Translations under genes and position numbers: made by a program
Assembly (NCBI RefSeq): GCF_000722875.1
Contig: NZ_JFHR01000031.1
Location: forward strand, 1 to 58,280
DNA: 58,280 nucleotides
Origin: Sphingobium chlorophenolicum
GTDB taxonomy: Bacteria > Pseudomonadota > Alphaproteobacteria > Sphingomonadales > Sphingomonadaceae
Direction of reading: 5' to 3'
Notes under the pieces: model-generated
Told to the model about the DNA's origin: nothing
What the model saw: the letters and a program-made list of their open reading frames with translations, nothing else
Databases searched by the model: none
Part shown: positions 16,958 to 25,334 of the stretch, piece by piece
Position numbering within the stretch: the stretch's first letter is position 1
Layout: each line of letters begins with the position of its first letter

Positions 16958-17743
16958 CTAATGACCTTCATGTCCTTCGGCCAGCGCCTCCAGCACGTCG
17001 TCCAGCCGCGCCGGATCGCCCAGCGCGATCACCCGGCCGTCGCTGTCATGGGTCAGCGGGTCTCCCGCCCAGTCGCACATGCGCCCGCCCGCGCCCTCGA
17101 CCACCGGCACCAGCGCCGCCAGATCGTGCAGCTTCAGCCCCGCTTCGATCACGATGTCGACATGGCCGGACGCGACCAGCCCATAATTATAGCAATCGCC
17201 GCCCCACACCGTGTCCCGGCACTGGCCCGCCAGCCGGGAGAAATGCTCCCCGGTGCAGCCCGGAAAAAGCTGCGGCGCGGTGGAGGCCAATATCGCCTGG
17301 TCCAGATCGCGGCAGGCGCGCGTCGTCACCGGCTTGCCGTTGAAGGTGGTCGGCTGGCCCATCATCCCGGCCCAGCGTTCCCCGGCGATCGGCTGGTCGA
17401 TGATCCCGACGGTCGGCCAGCCCGCCTGCGTCAGCGCCACCAAGGTGCCGAAGATCGGCCGCCCGGCGATGAAGCTGCGCGTTCCGTCAATGGGGTCCAA
17501 AATCCATACCCGCTCCGCATCCTCGCGGGTCGCGCCATATTCCTCGCCGATGATGCCGTCCTGCGGCCTTTCCTTCTCCAATATCGCGCGGATCGCCGCT
17601 TCCGCCGCCTTGTCGGCTTCGGTCACGGGGGACAGGTCGGATTTATACTCCATGTCGTAGCGCGCACGGAAAAAGGGGCGGATCGCCGCCCCGGCGGCAT
17701 CGGCAAGGCGGTTGGCAAGGGCCAGGTCATCGCGGGTCGTCAT
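16958..17743 (-). CDS. hisN: Histidinol-phosphatase, inositol-monophosphatase family
   Basis: Removes phosphate from histidinol phosphate in histidine synthesis. The 261-aa protein carries the Mg-binding motifs of the IMPase fold: GEEYG (Glu) about residue 67, WILDPIDGTRSF near 80-91, and WGGDCYNYGLVASGHVD in the C half. The Arg-Ser-Phe after DGT and the GGDCYNYG signature match HisN rather than plain inositol phosphatase. An ATG at 17743 gives the usual length. hisC lies elsewhere in this window but not in the same operon. Confidence 0.88.
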   Translation of the reverse strand: MTTRDDLALANRLADAAGAAIRPFFRARYDMEYKSDLSPVTEADKAAEAAIRAILEKERPQDGIIGEEYGATREDAERVWILDPIDGTRSFIAGRPIFGTLVALTQAGWPTVGIIDQPIAGERWAGMMGQPTTFNGKPVTTRACRDLDQAILASTAPQLFPGCTGEHFSRLAGQCRDTVWGGDCYNYGLVASGHVDIVIEAGLKLHDLAALVPVVEGAGGRMCDWAGDPLTHDSDGRVIALGDPARLDDVLEALAEGHEGH

Positions 17744-17822
17744 GTCCTTCCGCCTAGCGCCAATGGGGTTGAAAGGCTAGGCTGAGCATCCCCGATTCCT
17801 TGATAATGAAGGAGGGATTTCG

Positions 17823-18245
17823 ATGCCCGGTTCACCCGTCATCCCCGGCCTGCGCTATGCCGACGCCCCCGCCGCCATCCAGTTCCTCTGCCGCGCCTTC
17901 GGCTTCGAACTGCACGCCAGTTACGAGGATGAGGCCGATCCGCACATCATCCACCATGCCGAACTGGTGCTGGGCGACGGCATGGTGATGCTGGGCAGCC
18001 TGCGCGACGGAGAGGCGGAATCGCTCTACAACTGGACCACGGCAAGGGAATTGGGCGGGGTGACCACCTGCATCTATGTGGTGGTGCCCGATGTCGACGC
18101 CCACTGCCTCCACGCCCGCAACGAAGGGGCGGTGGTGGTCGATGAACCGCACGACAATGTCGGCTATCCCGGTCGCGGCTATGAAGCGCTCGACCCCGAA
18201 GGCAATGTCTGGAGCTTCGGCACCTACGACCCCTGGAAAGTTTAA
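17823..18245 (+). CDS. VOC (glyoxalase/bleomycin-resistance fold) family protein
   Basis: Protein of 140 aa built from two beta-alpha-beta-beta-beta units, starting PVIPGLRYADAPAAIQFLCRAFGFE. The tail YEALDPEGNVWSFGTYDPW has the conserved Glu expected of a metal ligand in this fold. It resembles PhnB-like VOC proteins of unknown substrate. A strong Shine-Dalgarno (AGGAGGGA) precedes the ATG at 17823. It is divergent from hisN and followed by a small membrane protein gene. Confidence 0.85.
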   Translation: MPGSPVIPGLRYADAPAAIQFLCRAFGFELHASYEDEADPHIIHHAELVLGDGMVMLGSLRDGEAESLYNWTTARELGGVTTCIYVVVPDVDAHCLHARNEGAVVVDEPHDNVGYPGRGYEALDPEGNVWSFGTYDPWKV

Positions 18246-18290
18246 GGTTCGGCAACTTCCGCCGTCTATTCCTAATGACGGACAAAGAGA

Positions 18291-18533
18291 ATGCTTATGG
18301 CGCTGCTCGGTTGGATAGTGAGTTTCATCGCCCTGTTCGGCGCGCTGGCGCTGCGGCAGGACATGCCCATCGGCGGTTCCGCAACCCTGTCCAACATGCT
18401 GATCCTGCTGGCGCTGCTGAGTTGCCCGATGATCTGGCACGAACGGCGGCTGGGCATTTCACGCGGTCAGCGCATCGTCGCGGCGCTGATCCTGTTCCTC
18501 TGCGCGCCGCTGGCCCTGTTGCCCGCAGCCTGA
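18291..18533 (+). CDS. Small membrane protein, unknown
   Basis: Protein of 80 aa with three hydrophobic segments (about residues 3-20, 32-48 and 60-78) and a short charged loop, HERRLGISRGQR. I do not recognise a family. AAAGAGA precedes the ATG at 18291. It lies 45 bases after the VOC gene and ends just before a strong bidirectional terminator, so it looks like a real gene rather than a shadow. Confidence 0.65.
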   Translation: MLMALLGWIVSFIALFGALALRQDMPIGGSATLSNMLILLALLSCPMIWHERRLGISRGQRIVAALILFLCAPLALLPAA

Positions 18534-18566
18534 AAGTCGCGCCGCGCGACTTCATGCAAGCCATTG

Positions 18567-18600
18567 AAAAGGCCGCCGATGATGGCATCGGCGGCCTTTC
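18567..18600. terminator. Bidirectional terminator between the small membrane protein and prs
   Basis: Perfect stem GGCCGCCGAT (18571-18580) and ATCGGCGGCC (18587-18596) with a six-base loop, flanked by AAAA on the left and TTTC on the right. It can serve prs on the minus strand (T run) and the plus-strand gene. Confidence 0.85.
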
Positions 18601-18619
18601 CTGAATTTGGGAAACGGCC

Positions 18620-19555
18620 TCAGTCGAACAGGCTGGAAACCGAGCTTTCGTCCGCGATGCGCTTGATCGCCTCGCCCAGCAGCGGGGCGATGGGCAGGTG
18701 GCGGATGCTCTTCGCATTGTTCACCGCGTCGGTGCCCTGGATCGAGTCGGTGATGACCAGTTCCTTCAGCTCCGACGCATCGACGCGGGCCACCGCGCCG
18801 CCCGACAGCACGCCATGGCTGACATAGGCGACCACGTCCTCCGCGCCCGCCGCCTTCAGCGCGGCGGCGGCGTTGCAGAGCGTGCCCGCCGAATCGACGA
18901 TATCGTCGATCAGCACGCAGAAACGGCCCTTCACGTCGCCGATGATGTTCATCACTTCCGATTCGCCGGCGCGTTCACGCCGCTTGTCGACGATGGCGAG
19001 CGGCGCGTTGTCCAGCCGCTTGGCCAGGGCGCGAGCGCGCACCACGCCGCCGACGTCAGGCGACACGACCATGATATTCTTGTCCCCGAAACGCGCCTGG
19101 ATATCGGCCGACATCACCGGAGCACCGAACAGATTGTCGGTCGGGATGTCAAAGAAGCCCTGGATCTGACCCGCATGCAGATCGACCGACAGCACGCGGT
19201 TCGCGCCCGCCGTGGTGATCAGGTTCGCCACCAGCTTGGCCGAGATCGGCGTGCGCGGGCCGGGCTTCCGGTCCTGCCGGGCATAGCCGAAATAGGGGAC
19301 GACCGCCGTGATTCGCTTGGCCGAGGCGCGTTTCAGCGCGTCGATCATGATCAGCAATTCCATCAGATTGTCGTTGGTGGGATAGCTGGTCGATTGCAGG
19401 ACGAACACATCCTCGCCGCGGACATTTTCATGAATTTCCACGAAAACCTCTTCGTCGGCGAAGCGGCGGACGCTCGCGTCGGTCAGGGGGATTTCGATAT
19501 AGTCGGCTATGGCGGCCGCGAGCGGCTTGTTGGAATTGCCGGTCATGAGCTTCAT
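18620..19555 (-). CDS. prs: Ribose-phosphate pyrophosphokinase
   Basis: Makes PRPP from ribose 5-phosphate and ATP for purine, pyrimidine, histidine and NAD synthesis. The 311-aa protein starts [20 protein letters not shown]. The flexible-loop segment is [20 protein letters not shown], and the PRPP-binding loop is [18 protein letters not shown]. The ATG at 19555 gives the family's normal N terminus, so a longer reading to 19738 was discarded. It is divergent from nadE, which consumes a PRPP-derived product. Confidence 0.97.
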   Translation of the reverse strand: MKLMTGNSNKPLAAAIADYIEIPLTDASVRRFADEEVFVEIHENVRGEDVFVLQSTSYPTNDNLMELLIMIDALKRASAKRITAVVPYFGYARQDRKPGPRTPISAKLVANLITTAGANRVLSVDLHAGQIQGFFDIPTDNLFGAPVMSADIQARFGDKNIMVVSPDVGGVVRARALAKRLDNAPLAIVDKRRERAGESEVMNIIGDVKGRFCVLIDDIVDSAGTLCNAAAALKAAGAEDVVAYVSHGVLSGGAVARVDASELKELVITDSIQGTDAVNNAKSIRHLPIAPLLGEAIKRIADESSVSSLFD

Positions 19556-19673
19556 GGCCAAAACCCCCGTGACATATTGATGACGCTGTAGGAACGCGGC
19601 CCCTTTAGCGATGCAACTCTTCGCTGAAAAGGCGCTTTTGCTCACTGGGATAAAATGCTCTAGGGCGCAGCCT

Positions 19674-21335
19674 ATGACCGACAAACTCGTGATAGCCCTT
19701 GCCCAGATGACGCAGTCGGTGGGCGACCTCACTGCCAATGCCGACGCGATGCTGGAATGGCGCGGGCGGGCGATGGACGCGGACCTGATCGTCTATCCCG
19801 AACTGCAACTGATCGGCTATCCGCCTGAGGATCTGGTGCTGAAGCCCGCTCTGGTCGACCGCGCCAACCATGAACTGGACCGGCTGGCCCAAGCGACGGC
19901 GGACGGCGGCCCGGCCATGCTGGTCGGCACCGTGGTCGCGTCGCAGGGCGTCCTCTTCAACGTCGTCGCCCTGCTGGAAGACGGCGCGGTCACCGCCATC
20001 CGCCAGAAGCGGGAACTGCCCAATTACGGCACCTTCGATGAAAAGCGCCTGTTCGCGCCCGGCCCCCTGCCCGCGCCGATCGACTTTCGCGGCGTGAAGA
20101 TCGGCGTGCCGATCTGCGAGGATATCTGGTTCCCCTTCGTCACCGCGCATCTGCGCAGCGAGGGTGCCGAAATCCTGATCAGCCCCAACGGCTCCCCGTT
20201 CGAGGTGGACAAGGACGACCGCCGCATCAACGCCGTCGCGGGCACCCGCGTCCGCGAAACCGGCCTGCCGCTCGTCTATCTTAACCGCGTCGGCGGGCAG
20301 GACGAGCTGGTGTTCGACGGCGCGTCCTTCGTGATGAACGGCGACCTCAGCATCGCCCAGCAGCTTCCCGACTGGGAAGAGGCGCTGGTTCTCACGACCT
20401 GGGAGAAATGGGAAGGTCAGTGGGTCTGCCTGCCTGGCGAGCGGCACATACTCGATCCGCGCCCGGCGGACATTTACAACGCCATGGTCCTGGGCCTGCG
20501 CGATTATGTGAACAAGAACCGTTTCCCCGGCGTGGTGCTCGGCCTGTCGGGCGGCATTGATTCCGCCCTGTCGGCGGCCGTTGCCGTCGATGCGCTGGGC
20601 GCCGACCGGGTGTGGTGCGTGATGATGCCGTCGCGCTTCACCAGCCAGGAAAGCCTGGACGACGCCGTCGAATGCGCCCGGCTGCTCGGCGTCCGCTACG
20701 ACAGCATCCCCATCGAACCGGCGGTGGAAGCGTTTGATTCCATGCTGGCCAACGTCTTTACCGGCCGCCAGCGCGACCTGACCGAAGAGAATATCCAGTC
20801 CCGCATCCGGGGCGTGACGCTGATGGGCCTGTCCAACAAATTCGGCCATATGCTGCTGACCACCGGCAACAAGAGCGAGATGTCGGTCGGTTACGCCACC
20901 ATCTATGGCGATATGGCGGGCGGCTATTCAGTGCTTAAGGACGCCTATAAGACCACCGTGTTCGACCTTTGCCGCTGGCGGAACGAAAATGTGCCGTCGT
21001 TGGGCGAAGCCTTCGGTCCCAAGGGACCGGTCATGCCCGACCGCGTCATCACCAAGCCGCCCAGCGCCGAACTGCGCGACAATCAGAAGGATGAGGACAG
21101 CCTGCCCCCCTATGAGGTGCTGGACCCGATCCTTTACGGACTGGTGGAGGAGGAATTGTCGGTCGAACAACTGGTCGCCCGCGGCTTCGATAAGGACACC
21201 GTGGCCCGCATCGAACGCCTGCTCTACGTCGCCGAATATAAGCGCCGCCAATCGCCCCCCGGCGTGAAGCTGGGCATGCGCAATTTCGGCCGCGACCGGC
21301 GCTATCCGATCACCAACGCCTTTCGCACCCTCTAG
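19674..21335 (+). CDS. nadE: Glutamine-dependent NAD+ synthase
   Basis: Two-domain enzyme of 553 aa converting deamido-NAD to NAD. The N-terminal nitrilase-type glutaminase domain has the Glu ([11 protein letters not shown]), Lys ([14 protein letters not shown]) and Cys (GVPICEDIW) triad. The C-terminal synthase domain has the P-loop-like [14 protein letters not shown], followed by [19 protein letters not shown]. The start is ATG at 19674 ([12 protein letters not shown]); the longer frame from 19611 lacks family similarity. It is followed by a repeat and then gltX. Confidence 0.96.
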   Translation: MTDKLVIALAQMTQSVGDLTANADAMLEWRGRAMDADLIVYPELQLIGYPPEDLVLKPALVDRANHELDRLAQATADGGPAMLVGTVVASQGVLFNVVALLEDGAVTAIRQKRELPNYGTFDEKRLFAPGPLPAPIDFRGVKIGVPICEDIWFPFVTAHLRSEGAEILISPNGSPFEVDKDDRRINAVAGTRVRETGLPLVYLNRVGGQDELVFDGASFVMNGDLSIAQQLPDWEEALVLTTWEKWEGQWVCLPGERHILDPRPADIYNAMVLGLRDYVNKNRFPGVVLGLSGGIDSALSAAVAVDALGADRVWCVMMPSRFTSQESLDDAVECARLLGVRYDSIPIEPAVEAFDSMLANVFTGRQRDLTEENIQSRIRGVTLMGLSNKFGHMLLTTGNKSEMSVGYATIYGDMAGGYSVLKDAYKTTVFDLCRWRNENVPSLGEAFGPKGPVMPDRVITKPPSAELRDNQKDEDSLPPYEVLDPILYGLVEEELSVEQLVARGFDKDTVARIERLLYVAEYKRRQSPPGVKLGMRNFGRDRRYPITNAFRTL

Positions 21336-21345
21336 CCATGAAAAA

Positions 21346-21452
21346 GGACGTTCGTCCTGAGTAGCCATTGAGCCTGTCGAAATGGCGTATCGAAGGATCA
21401 GTGCCTCGATACGGGTCTTCGACAAGCTCAGACCCTACTCAGCACGAACGGG
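21346..21452. repeat. Sphingomonad extragenic inverted repeat upstream of gltX
   Basis: About 107 bases with related ends: GGACGTTCGTCCTGAGTAG at the left and CTACTCAGCACGAACG at the right, with GAGCCTGTCGAA/TTCGACAAGCTC and CGTATCGA/TCGATACG as inner arms around a short centre. The whole unit can fold into one long imperfect hairpin. It ends 11 bases before the gltX ATG. Confidence 0.75.
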
Positions 21453-21463
21453 TTGCATATGAT

Positions 21464-22795
21464 ATGACCGTCATCACCCGCTTCGCTCCATCACCGACCG
21501 GCAACCTGCATGTCGGCAATATCCGCGCCGCGCTCCACAACTGGCTATGGGCGCGCAAGAGCGGCGGCCGGTTCCTGCTGCGCCTGGACGATACCGACCT
21601 CGAACGGTCCCGCCCGGAATATGCCGAGGCCATCAAGGCCGATCTTCGCTGGCTCGGCCTCCACTGGGACGGGGAGGAAAGACAGTCCGACCGCTTCGCC
21701 CTGTACGAAGCGCGGTTCGAGGTGCTCAAGGCGTCAGGCCATGTCTATCCCGCCTATGAAACGGCGCAGGAACTGGACCTGCGCCGCAAGATATTGTTGG
21801 GCCGGGGCCTGCCCCCGGTGTACGACCGCGCCGCCCTGTCCCTGACCCCGGACCAGATCGCGGCTTATAAGGCCGAAGGCCGCCAGCCTCACTGGCGTTT
21901 CAGGCTCGATCATGACCAGCCCATCGTCTGGACCGACCTCATTCGCGGCGAGCAGCGTTTCGATCCGAAGCTGTTGTCCGACCCGGTGATCCGCCGCGCC
22001 GATGGAAGCTGGCTCTATATGCTGCCCTCGGTGATCGACGACATCGCCATGGGCGTGACCCATGTGCTGCGCGGCGAAGATCATGTGTCCAACACCGCCA
22101 CGCAGATCCAGATGTTCACGGCGCTGGGCGCGAGCCTGCCCGCCTTCGCCCATGAGGCATTGCTGACAGGCAGCGAAGGCAAGCTCTCCAAGCGTCTCGG
22201 TTCGCTCGGCGTCGCGCATTTTCGCGAGATCGGGCTGGAGCCTGCCGCCATCGCCTCTTTGCTGGCGCGGCTCGGCAGTTCGATGCCGGTCGAGCCGTTC
22301 GCGGACATGCAGCCGCTGATCGACAGCTTCGACTTCGCCCATTTCGGCCGCGCCCCGGCGCGCTTCGACGAGGCGGAACTGGCGACCCTCAACCAGAAGA
22401 TCGTCCACCTCCTGCCCTATGCCGCCGCCGCGGACCGCCTGCCCAAAGGCATGGACGAGGCCGCCTGGGACGCCATCCGCCCCAATCTGGAGACCGTCGC
22501 AGGCGCGGCAGACTGGTGGCGGATCGTCACCGGCCCGATCGACGCGCCTGTCCCGGCGGAGGAGGACCGCGACTTCCTGGCCATAGCGCACAATATTCTG
22601 TCGGAATCGCCCTTCGACGCCGCCATCTGGCGCACCCTCACCGAAGCGTTGAAAGCGGAGACGGGCCGCAAGGGCAAGGCGCTATTCCTCCCCCTGCGTC
22701 AGGCGCTGACGGGCATGGATCATGGCCCCGACATGGGGCAAATGCTGCCGTTGATCGGTAAGGATGAGGCATTGAGGCGGCTGAAACTCTCATAG
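21464..22795 (+). CDS. gltX: Glutamate-tRNA ligase (short paralogue type)
   Basis: Class I synthetase of 443 aa. The HIGH-type motif is SPTGNLHVGNIRAALHNW near the start, and KMSKS is seen as EGKLSKRLGS. The sequence lacks the typical longer C-terminal anticodon domain of about 470-490-aa GluRS and resembles the second GluRS present in many alphaproteobacteria. Whether it charges tRNA-Glu, tRNA-Gln or both cannot be told by eye. The start is ATG at 21464, right after a repeat element. Confidence 0.92.
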   Translation: MTVITRFAPSPTGNLHVGNIRAALHNWLWARKSGGRFLLRLDDTDLERSRPEYAEAIKADLRWLGLHWDGEERQSDRFALYEARFEVLKASGHVYPAYETAQELDLRRKILLGRGLPPVYDRAALSLTPDQIAAYKAEGRQPHWRFRLDHDQPIVWTDLIRGEQRFDPKLLSDPVIRRADGSWLYMLPSVIDDIAMGVTHVLRGEDHVSNTATQIQMFTALGASLPAFAHEALLTGSEGKLSKRLGSLGVAHFREIGLEPAAIASLLARLGSSMPVEPFADMQPLIDSFDFAHFGRAPARFDEAELATLNQKIVHLLPYAAAADRLPKGMDEAAWDAIRPNLETVAGAADWWRIVTGPIDAPVPAEEDRDFLAIAHNILSESPFDAAIWRTLTEALKAETGRKGKALFLPLRQALTGMDHGPDMGQMLPLIGKDEALRRLKLS

Positions 22796-22811
22796 GATCA
22801 GTGCGGCGCTA

Positions 22812-22968
22812 AATCCTCCCTACGCACAGCGTGGGGAGGGTCGAAGAGAGGCGCGTGACTCTCTTCGACGCTCGCGAAGCGTGGTGGAGGGGAAATTCGG
22901 AGGTTGTGCCCCTTCCCCTCCACCACGCTTCGCGCGGTCCCCCTCCCCATCTCTCGATGGGGAGGATT
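22812..22968 (+). repeat. Composite inverted-repeat element, copy B (long subtype)
   Basis: About 157 bases between the convergent gltX and the old yellow enzyme gene, with the core AAATTCGGAGGTTGTGCCCC at 22893-22912. The ends are TCCTCCCTACGC... and ...GATGGGGAGGA. The extra hairpin TCGAAGAGAG/CTCTCTTCGA is at 22841-22850 and 22859-22868. Confidence 0.8.
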
Positions 22969-23003
22969 TGAATAGGTCCGTCCTCCAACCAAATCAGAGC
23001 GGG

Positions 23004-24089
23004 TCAGGCCGCGGCTTCCTCCAGCGCCGGATAGTCGACATAGCCTTCCGCGCCCTGGGTGTAGAAGGTCGCCATGTTCGCTTCGTTGAGCGGCGCATTG
23101 ATCAGCAGGCGCTTGGGCAGGTCCGGATTGGCCATGAAGGCGCGGCCGAAGCTCACGGCGTCCGCCAGGCCGCTGTCCAGATCCTGTTGCGCCCGTTCCA
23201 GGTCATAATCGCTGTTCAGGATCAGCGGCCCGGAAAAATGCCGGCGGATGACGGGCGACTGGCGCGGCACATCGGTGCGGCCGAAGGTGCCGTCCGGTCC
23301 CGGCTCCCGCAGTTCGAGGAAGGCGATGCCGATCTGCTGCAACGCTTCCGCCGCCGCCGCGAACAAGGGCGAAGGATCGCTGTCGTCGACACCCTGCGAA
23401 TCGCCGTTGGGCGACAGGCGCACCGAAACCCGTTCGGCGCCGACGGCGTCGACCACCGCCTGCGTCACTTCCCGCAACAGGCGGATGCGGTTTTCGACCG
23501 ATCCACCATAAATATCGTCCCGGTGGTTGCTGCCGTCGCGCAGGAACTGGTCGATCAGATAGCCGTTCGCGGCGTGGATCTGCACGCCGTCGAAACCGGC
23601 GGCGATGGCATTTTTCGCGGCATGGACATAATCCGCTATCACGCCCGGAATTTCCTCCACGCTCAGAGGCCGGGCCTGTTCGTAGGTTTGCCTGCCCTCA
23701 TAAGTGTGCGCTTTGCCCGGCGTGGCGGTGGCGCTGGCCGATACCGGCTGCTCGCCGGTCATGCTGCTGTGGACGACCCGTCCCATATGCCAGAGTTGTG
23801 CGACGATCCGTCCGCCAGCCTCATGCACGGCGGTCGTCACCGGCCGCCACGCCGCGACCTGCTCGTCCGACCACAGCCCCGGCGCATAGGGCCAACCCAG
23901 TCCCTGCCGCGAAATGCCCGTCGCCTCGCTGATGATCAGGCCTGCCGAGGCGCGCTGCCGATAATATTCTGCCATGACCGGCGTCGGCACATGATCGCGG
24001 GTCGCGCGACTGCGGGTCAGCGGCGCCATCAGGATGCGGTTGGGCGCATGGATTGCGCCAAGTTGCACCGGTTCGAACAGATTGGCCAT
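23004..24089 (-). CDS. Old yellow enzyme family alkene reductase (NemA-like)
   Basis: FMN-dependent NAD(P)H oxidoreductase of 361 aa that reduces activated C=C bonds, nitro groups or quinones. The family shows MAPLTRSRA near residue 22, the AQLWHMGRV segment, the catalytic region GVQIHAANGYLIDQFL, RDDIYGGSVENR, and FGRAFMANPDLP at the C end. The start is ATG at 24089 (MANLFEPVQLG), preceded by GAGGGAAA. A palindrome GTTGC-N5-GCAAC lies about 20 bases upstream of the start and may bind a redox-responsive regulator that is not in this window. Confidence 0.94.
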   Translation of the reverse strand: MANLFEPVQLGAIHAPNRILMAPLTRSRATRDHVPTPVMAEYYRQRASAGLIISEATGISRQGLGWPYAPGLWSDEQVAAWRPVTTAVHEAGGRIVAQLWHMGRVVHSSMTGEQPVSASATATPGKAHTYEGRQTYEQARPLSVEEIPGVIADYVHAAKNAIAAGFDGVQIHAANGYLIDQFLRDGSNHRDDIYGGSVENRIRLLREVTQAVVDAVGAERVSVRLSPNGDSQGVDDSDPSPLFAAAAEALQQIGIAFLELREPGPDGTFGRTDVPRQSPVIRRHFSGPLILNSDYDLERAQQDLDSGLADAVSFGRAFMANPDLPKRLLINAPLNEANMATFYTQGAEGYVDYPALEEAAA

Positions 24090-24108
24090 GAAAATTTCCC
24101 TCTTCAAA

Positions 24109-24123
24109 GTTGCATATCGCAAC
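24109..24123. promoter_or_regulatory. Candidate operator of the old yellow enzyme gene
   Basis: GTTGCATATCGCAAC is an inverted repeat with 5-base arms, located 19-34 bases upstream of the old yellow enzyme ATG, where a repressor of the HxlR, MarR or TetR type would bind. This is inferred from symmetry and position only. Confidence 0.45.
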
Positions 24124-24295
24124 GGGACTTGCCTGCCAAGGCCAGCTAAGGAGCCGCGCCGCCCGCTTCAACCCCCCTTTCCCGCACAGCGATACCAAGA
24201 ATTGCTTTCCCTGCATTGATTTTGACTAATGCTTAGTGCCTCTGGCGTCCGCTGCGATGCTTGTGCGCATGCCCGGCGGGGCCTATTAGACTGCC

Positions 24296-24961
24296 ATGAC
24301 CCCGACGCACCAGGATATGACGCTGGACGAAGTCCGCGCCGCGCTTGCCCCAATCCTGCCCCGCCATGCCGCCTTCGACGGTTGGCGCATGGAGGCCGTG
24401 ACCATGGCGGCGCAACAATGCGGCATCGACGCCGATATCGCCGCATTGGCCTTTCCCGGCGTGGCGATGGACATGATCGACGCCTGGTTCGCCAGCATCG
24501 ATGCGCGGATGCTGGAGGCGCTGCCGCCGGAAAAGCTGGCTGCCCTGTCGATTCGCAAACGGATCGTCTCCCTGATCGAAACCCGTCTGGCCCTGCTGGC
24601 CCGCGACCGCGAAGCGCTGCGCCGGGCGCAGGCGATCCTGGCCATGCCGCGCAACGCCGCCCGCGCCGCGAAGCTTGGCTGGCGCGCCGCCGACGGTATC
24701 TGGCGGGCAGCGGGCGACGACGCGACCGACCTCAACCATTATACGAAGCGTCTGACGCTGGCGGGCGTCTATGCCGCGACATTGCTGGTCTTCGTCGATG
24801 ATGAGAGCGAGGATTGGGCCGAAACCCGCGCCTTCCTGGCCCGCCGGATAGAGGGCGTGATGCGGTTCGAGCGCGCCAAGGCCCAGTGGAAGGGCATAGG
24901 CGGCGGCGAACGGCTGAGTCTGGCCCGCTTCATCGGCCGGCTGCGCTACCCGGCCATATAA
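24296..24961 (+). CDS. COQ9 family ubiquinone biosynthesis accessory protein
   Basis: Protein of 221 aa with the COQ9 layout: a TetR-like helical fold binding lipid. N-terminal helices contain HAAFDGWRMEAVTMAAQQCG, followed by MIDAWFASIDARM. The C half has the conserved WRAAGDDATDLNHYTKRLTLAGVYAATLL signature, in which the DxNxYTKR core is characteristic. COQ9 is restricted to alphaproteobacteria and mitochondria and helps Coq7 hydroxylation. It is divergent from the old yellow enzyme gene, and the 206-base gap between them holds only candidate promoter sequence and the palindrome. Confidence 0.92.
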   Translation: MTPTHQDMTLDEVRAALAPILPRHAAFDGWRMEAVTMAAQQCGIDADIAALAFPGVAMDMIDAWFASIDARMLEALPPEKLAALSIRKRIVSLIETRLALLARDREALRRAQAILAMPRNAARAAKLGWRAADGIWRAAGDDATDLNHYTKRLTLAGVYAATLLVFVDDESEDWAETRAFLARRIEGVMRFERAKAQWKGIGGGERLSLARFIGRLRYPAI

Positions 24962-25034
24962 TCCGGCGCAGGACAGGGCAGACGGGACGAGCAGGCGGGA
25001 CAAGGCGGATTCGCGCTGGCCTTTTTCAATCCGT

Positions 25035-25052
25035 ATTGATAATCACTCGCAG
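25035..25052. promoter_or_regulatory. Candidate Fur-like site upstream of feoAB
   Basis: ATTGATAATCACTCGCAG stands 7-24 bases before the feoA ATG. The TGATAATCA part resembles half of the classical GATAATGAT-type Fur box, fitting iron control of ferrous uptake. The right half is poor, so this is tentative. Confidence 0.4.
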
Positions 25053-25058
25053 AAGTAA

Positions 25059-25334
25059 ATGACGAGTGCCTTATCCTTGCGCCTGACTGACCTGCCGCTG
25101 CGCCAACCCGCCTATGTGGACCTGATCGACTGGAACGCGCTGTCCGCATCCGACGGTCAGCGGCTCCGCGAATTCGGCCTGTGCGAAGGCGCCAGCGTGG
25201 AGGCATTGCACCATGGCGGCCTGCTGGGGCGCGGTCCCATCGCCTGCAAGGTCGGCCGCATGACCGTGGCGATGCGCCGCAGCCACGCCGCCGCCATCAC
25301 GGTACGCACGGGTCCGCAGGAAGAGGACGCATGA
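25059..25334 (+). CDS. feoA: Ferrous iron transport protein A
   Basis: Small SH3-like cytoplasmic protein of 91 aa that assists FeoB. Seen are LREFGLCEGASVEALHHGG and GPIACKVGRMTVAMRR, the usual FeoA core. Its TGA overlaps the feoB ATG (ATGA). A Fur-like site precedes it. No feoC gene is present. Confidence 0.9.
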   Translation: MTSALSLRLTDLPLRQPAYVDLIDWNALSASDGQRLREFGLCEGASVEALHHGGLLGRGPIACKVGRMTVAMRRSHAAAITVRTGPQEEDA

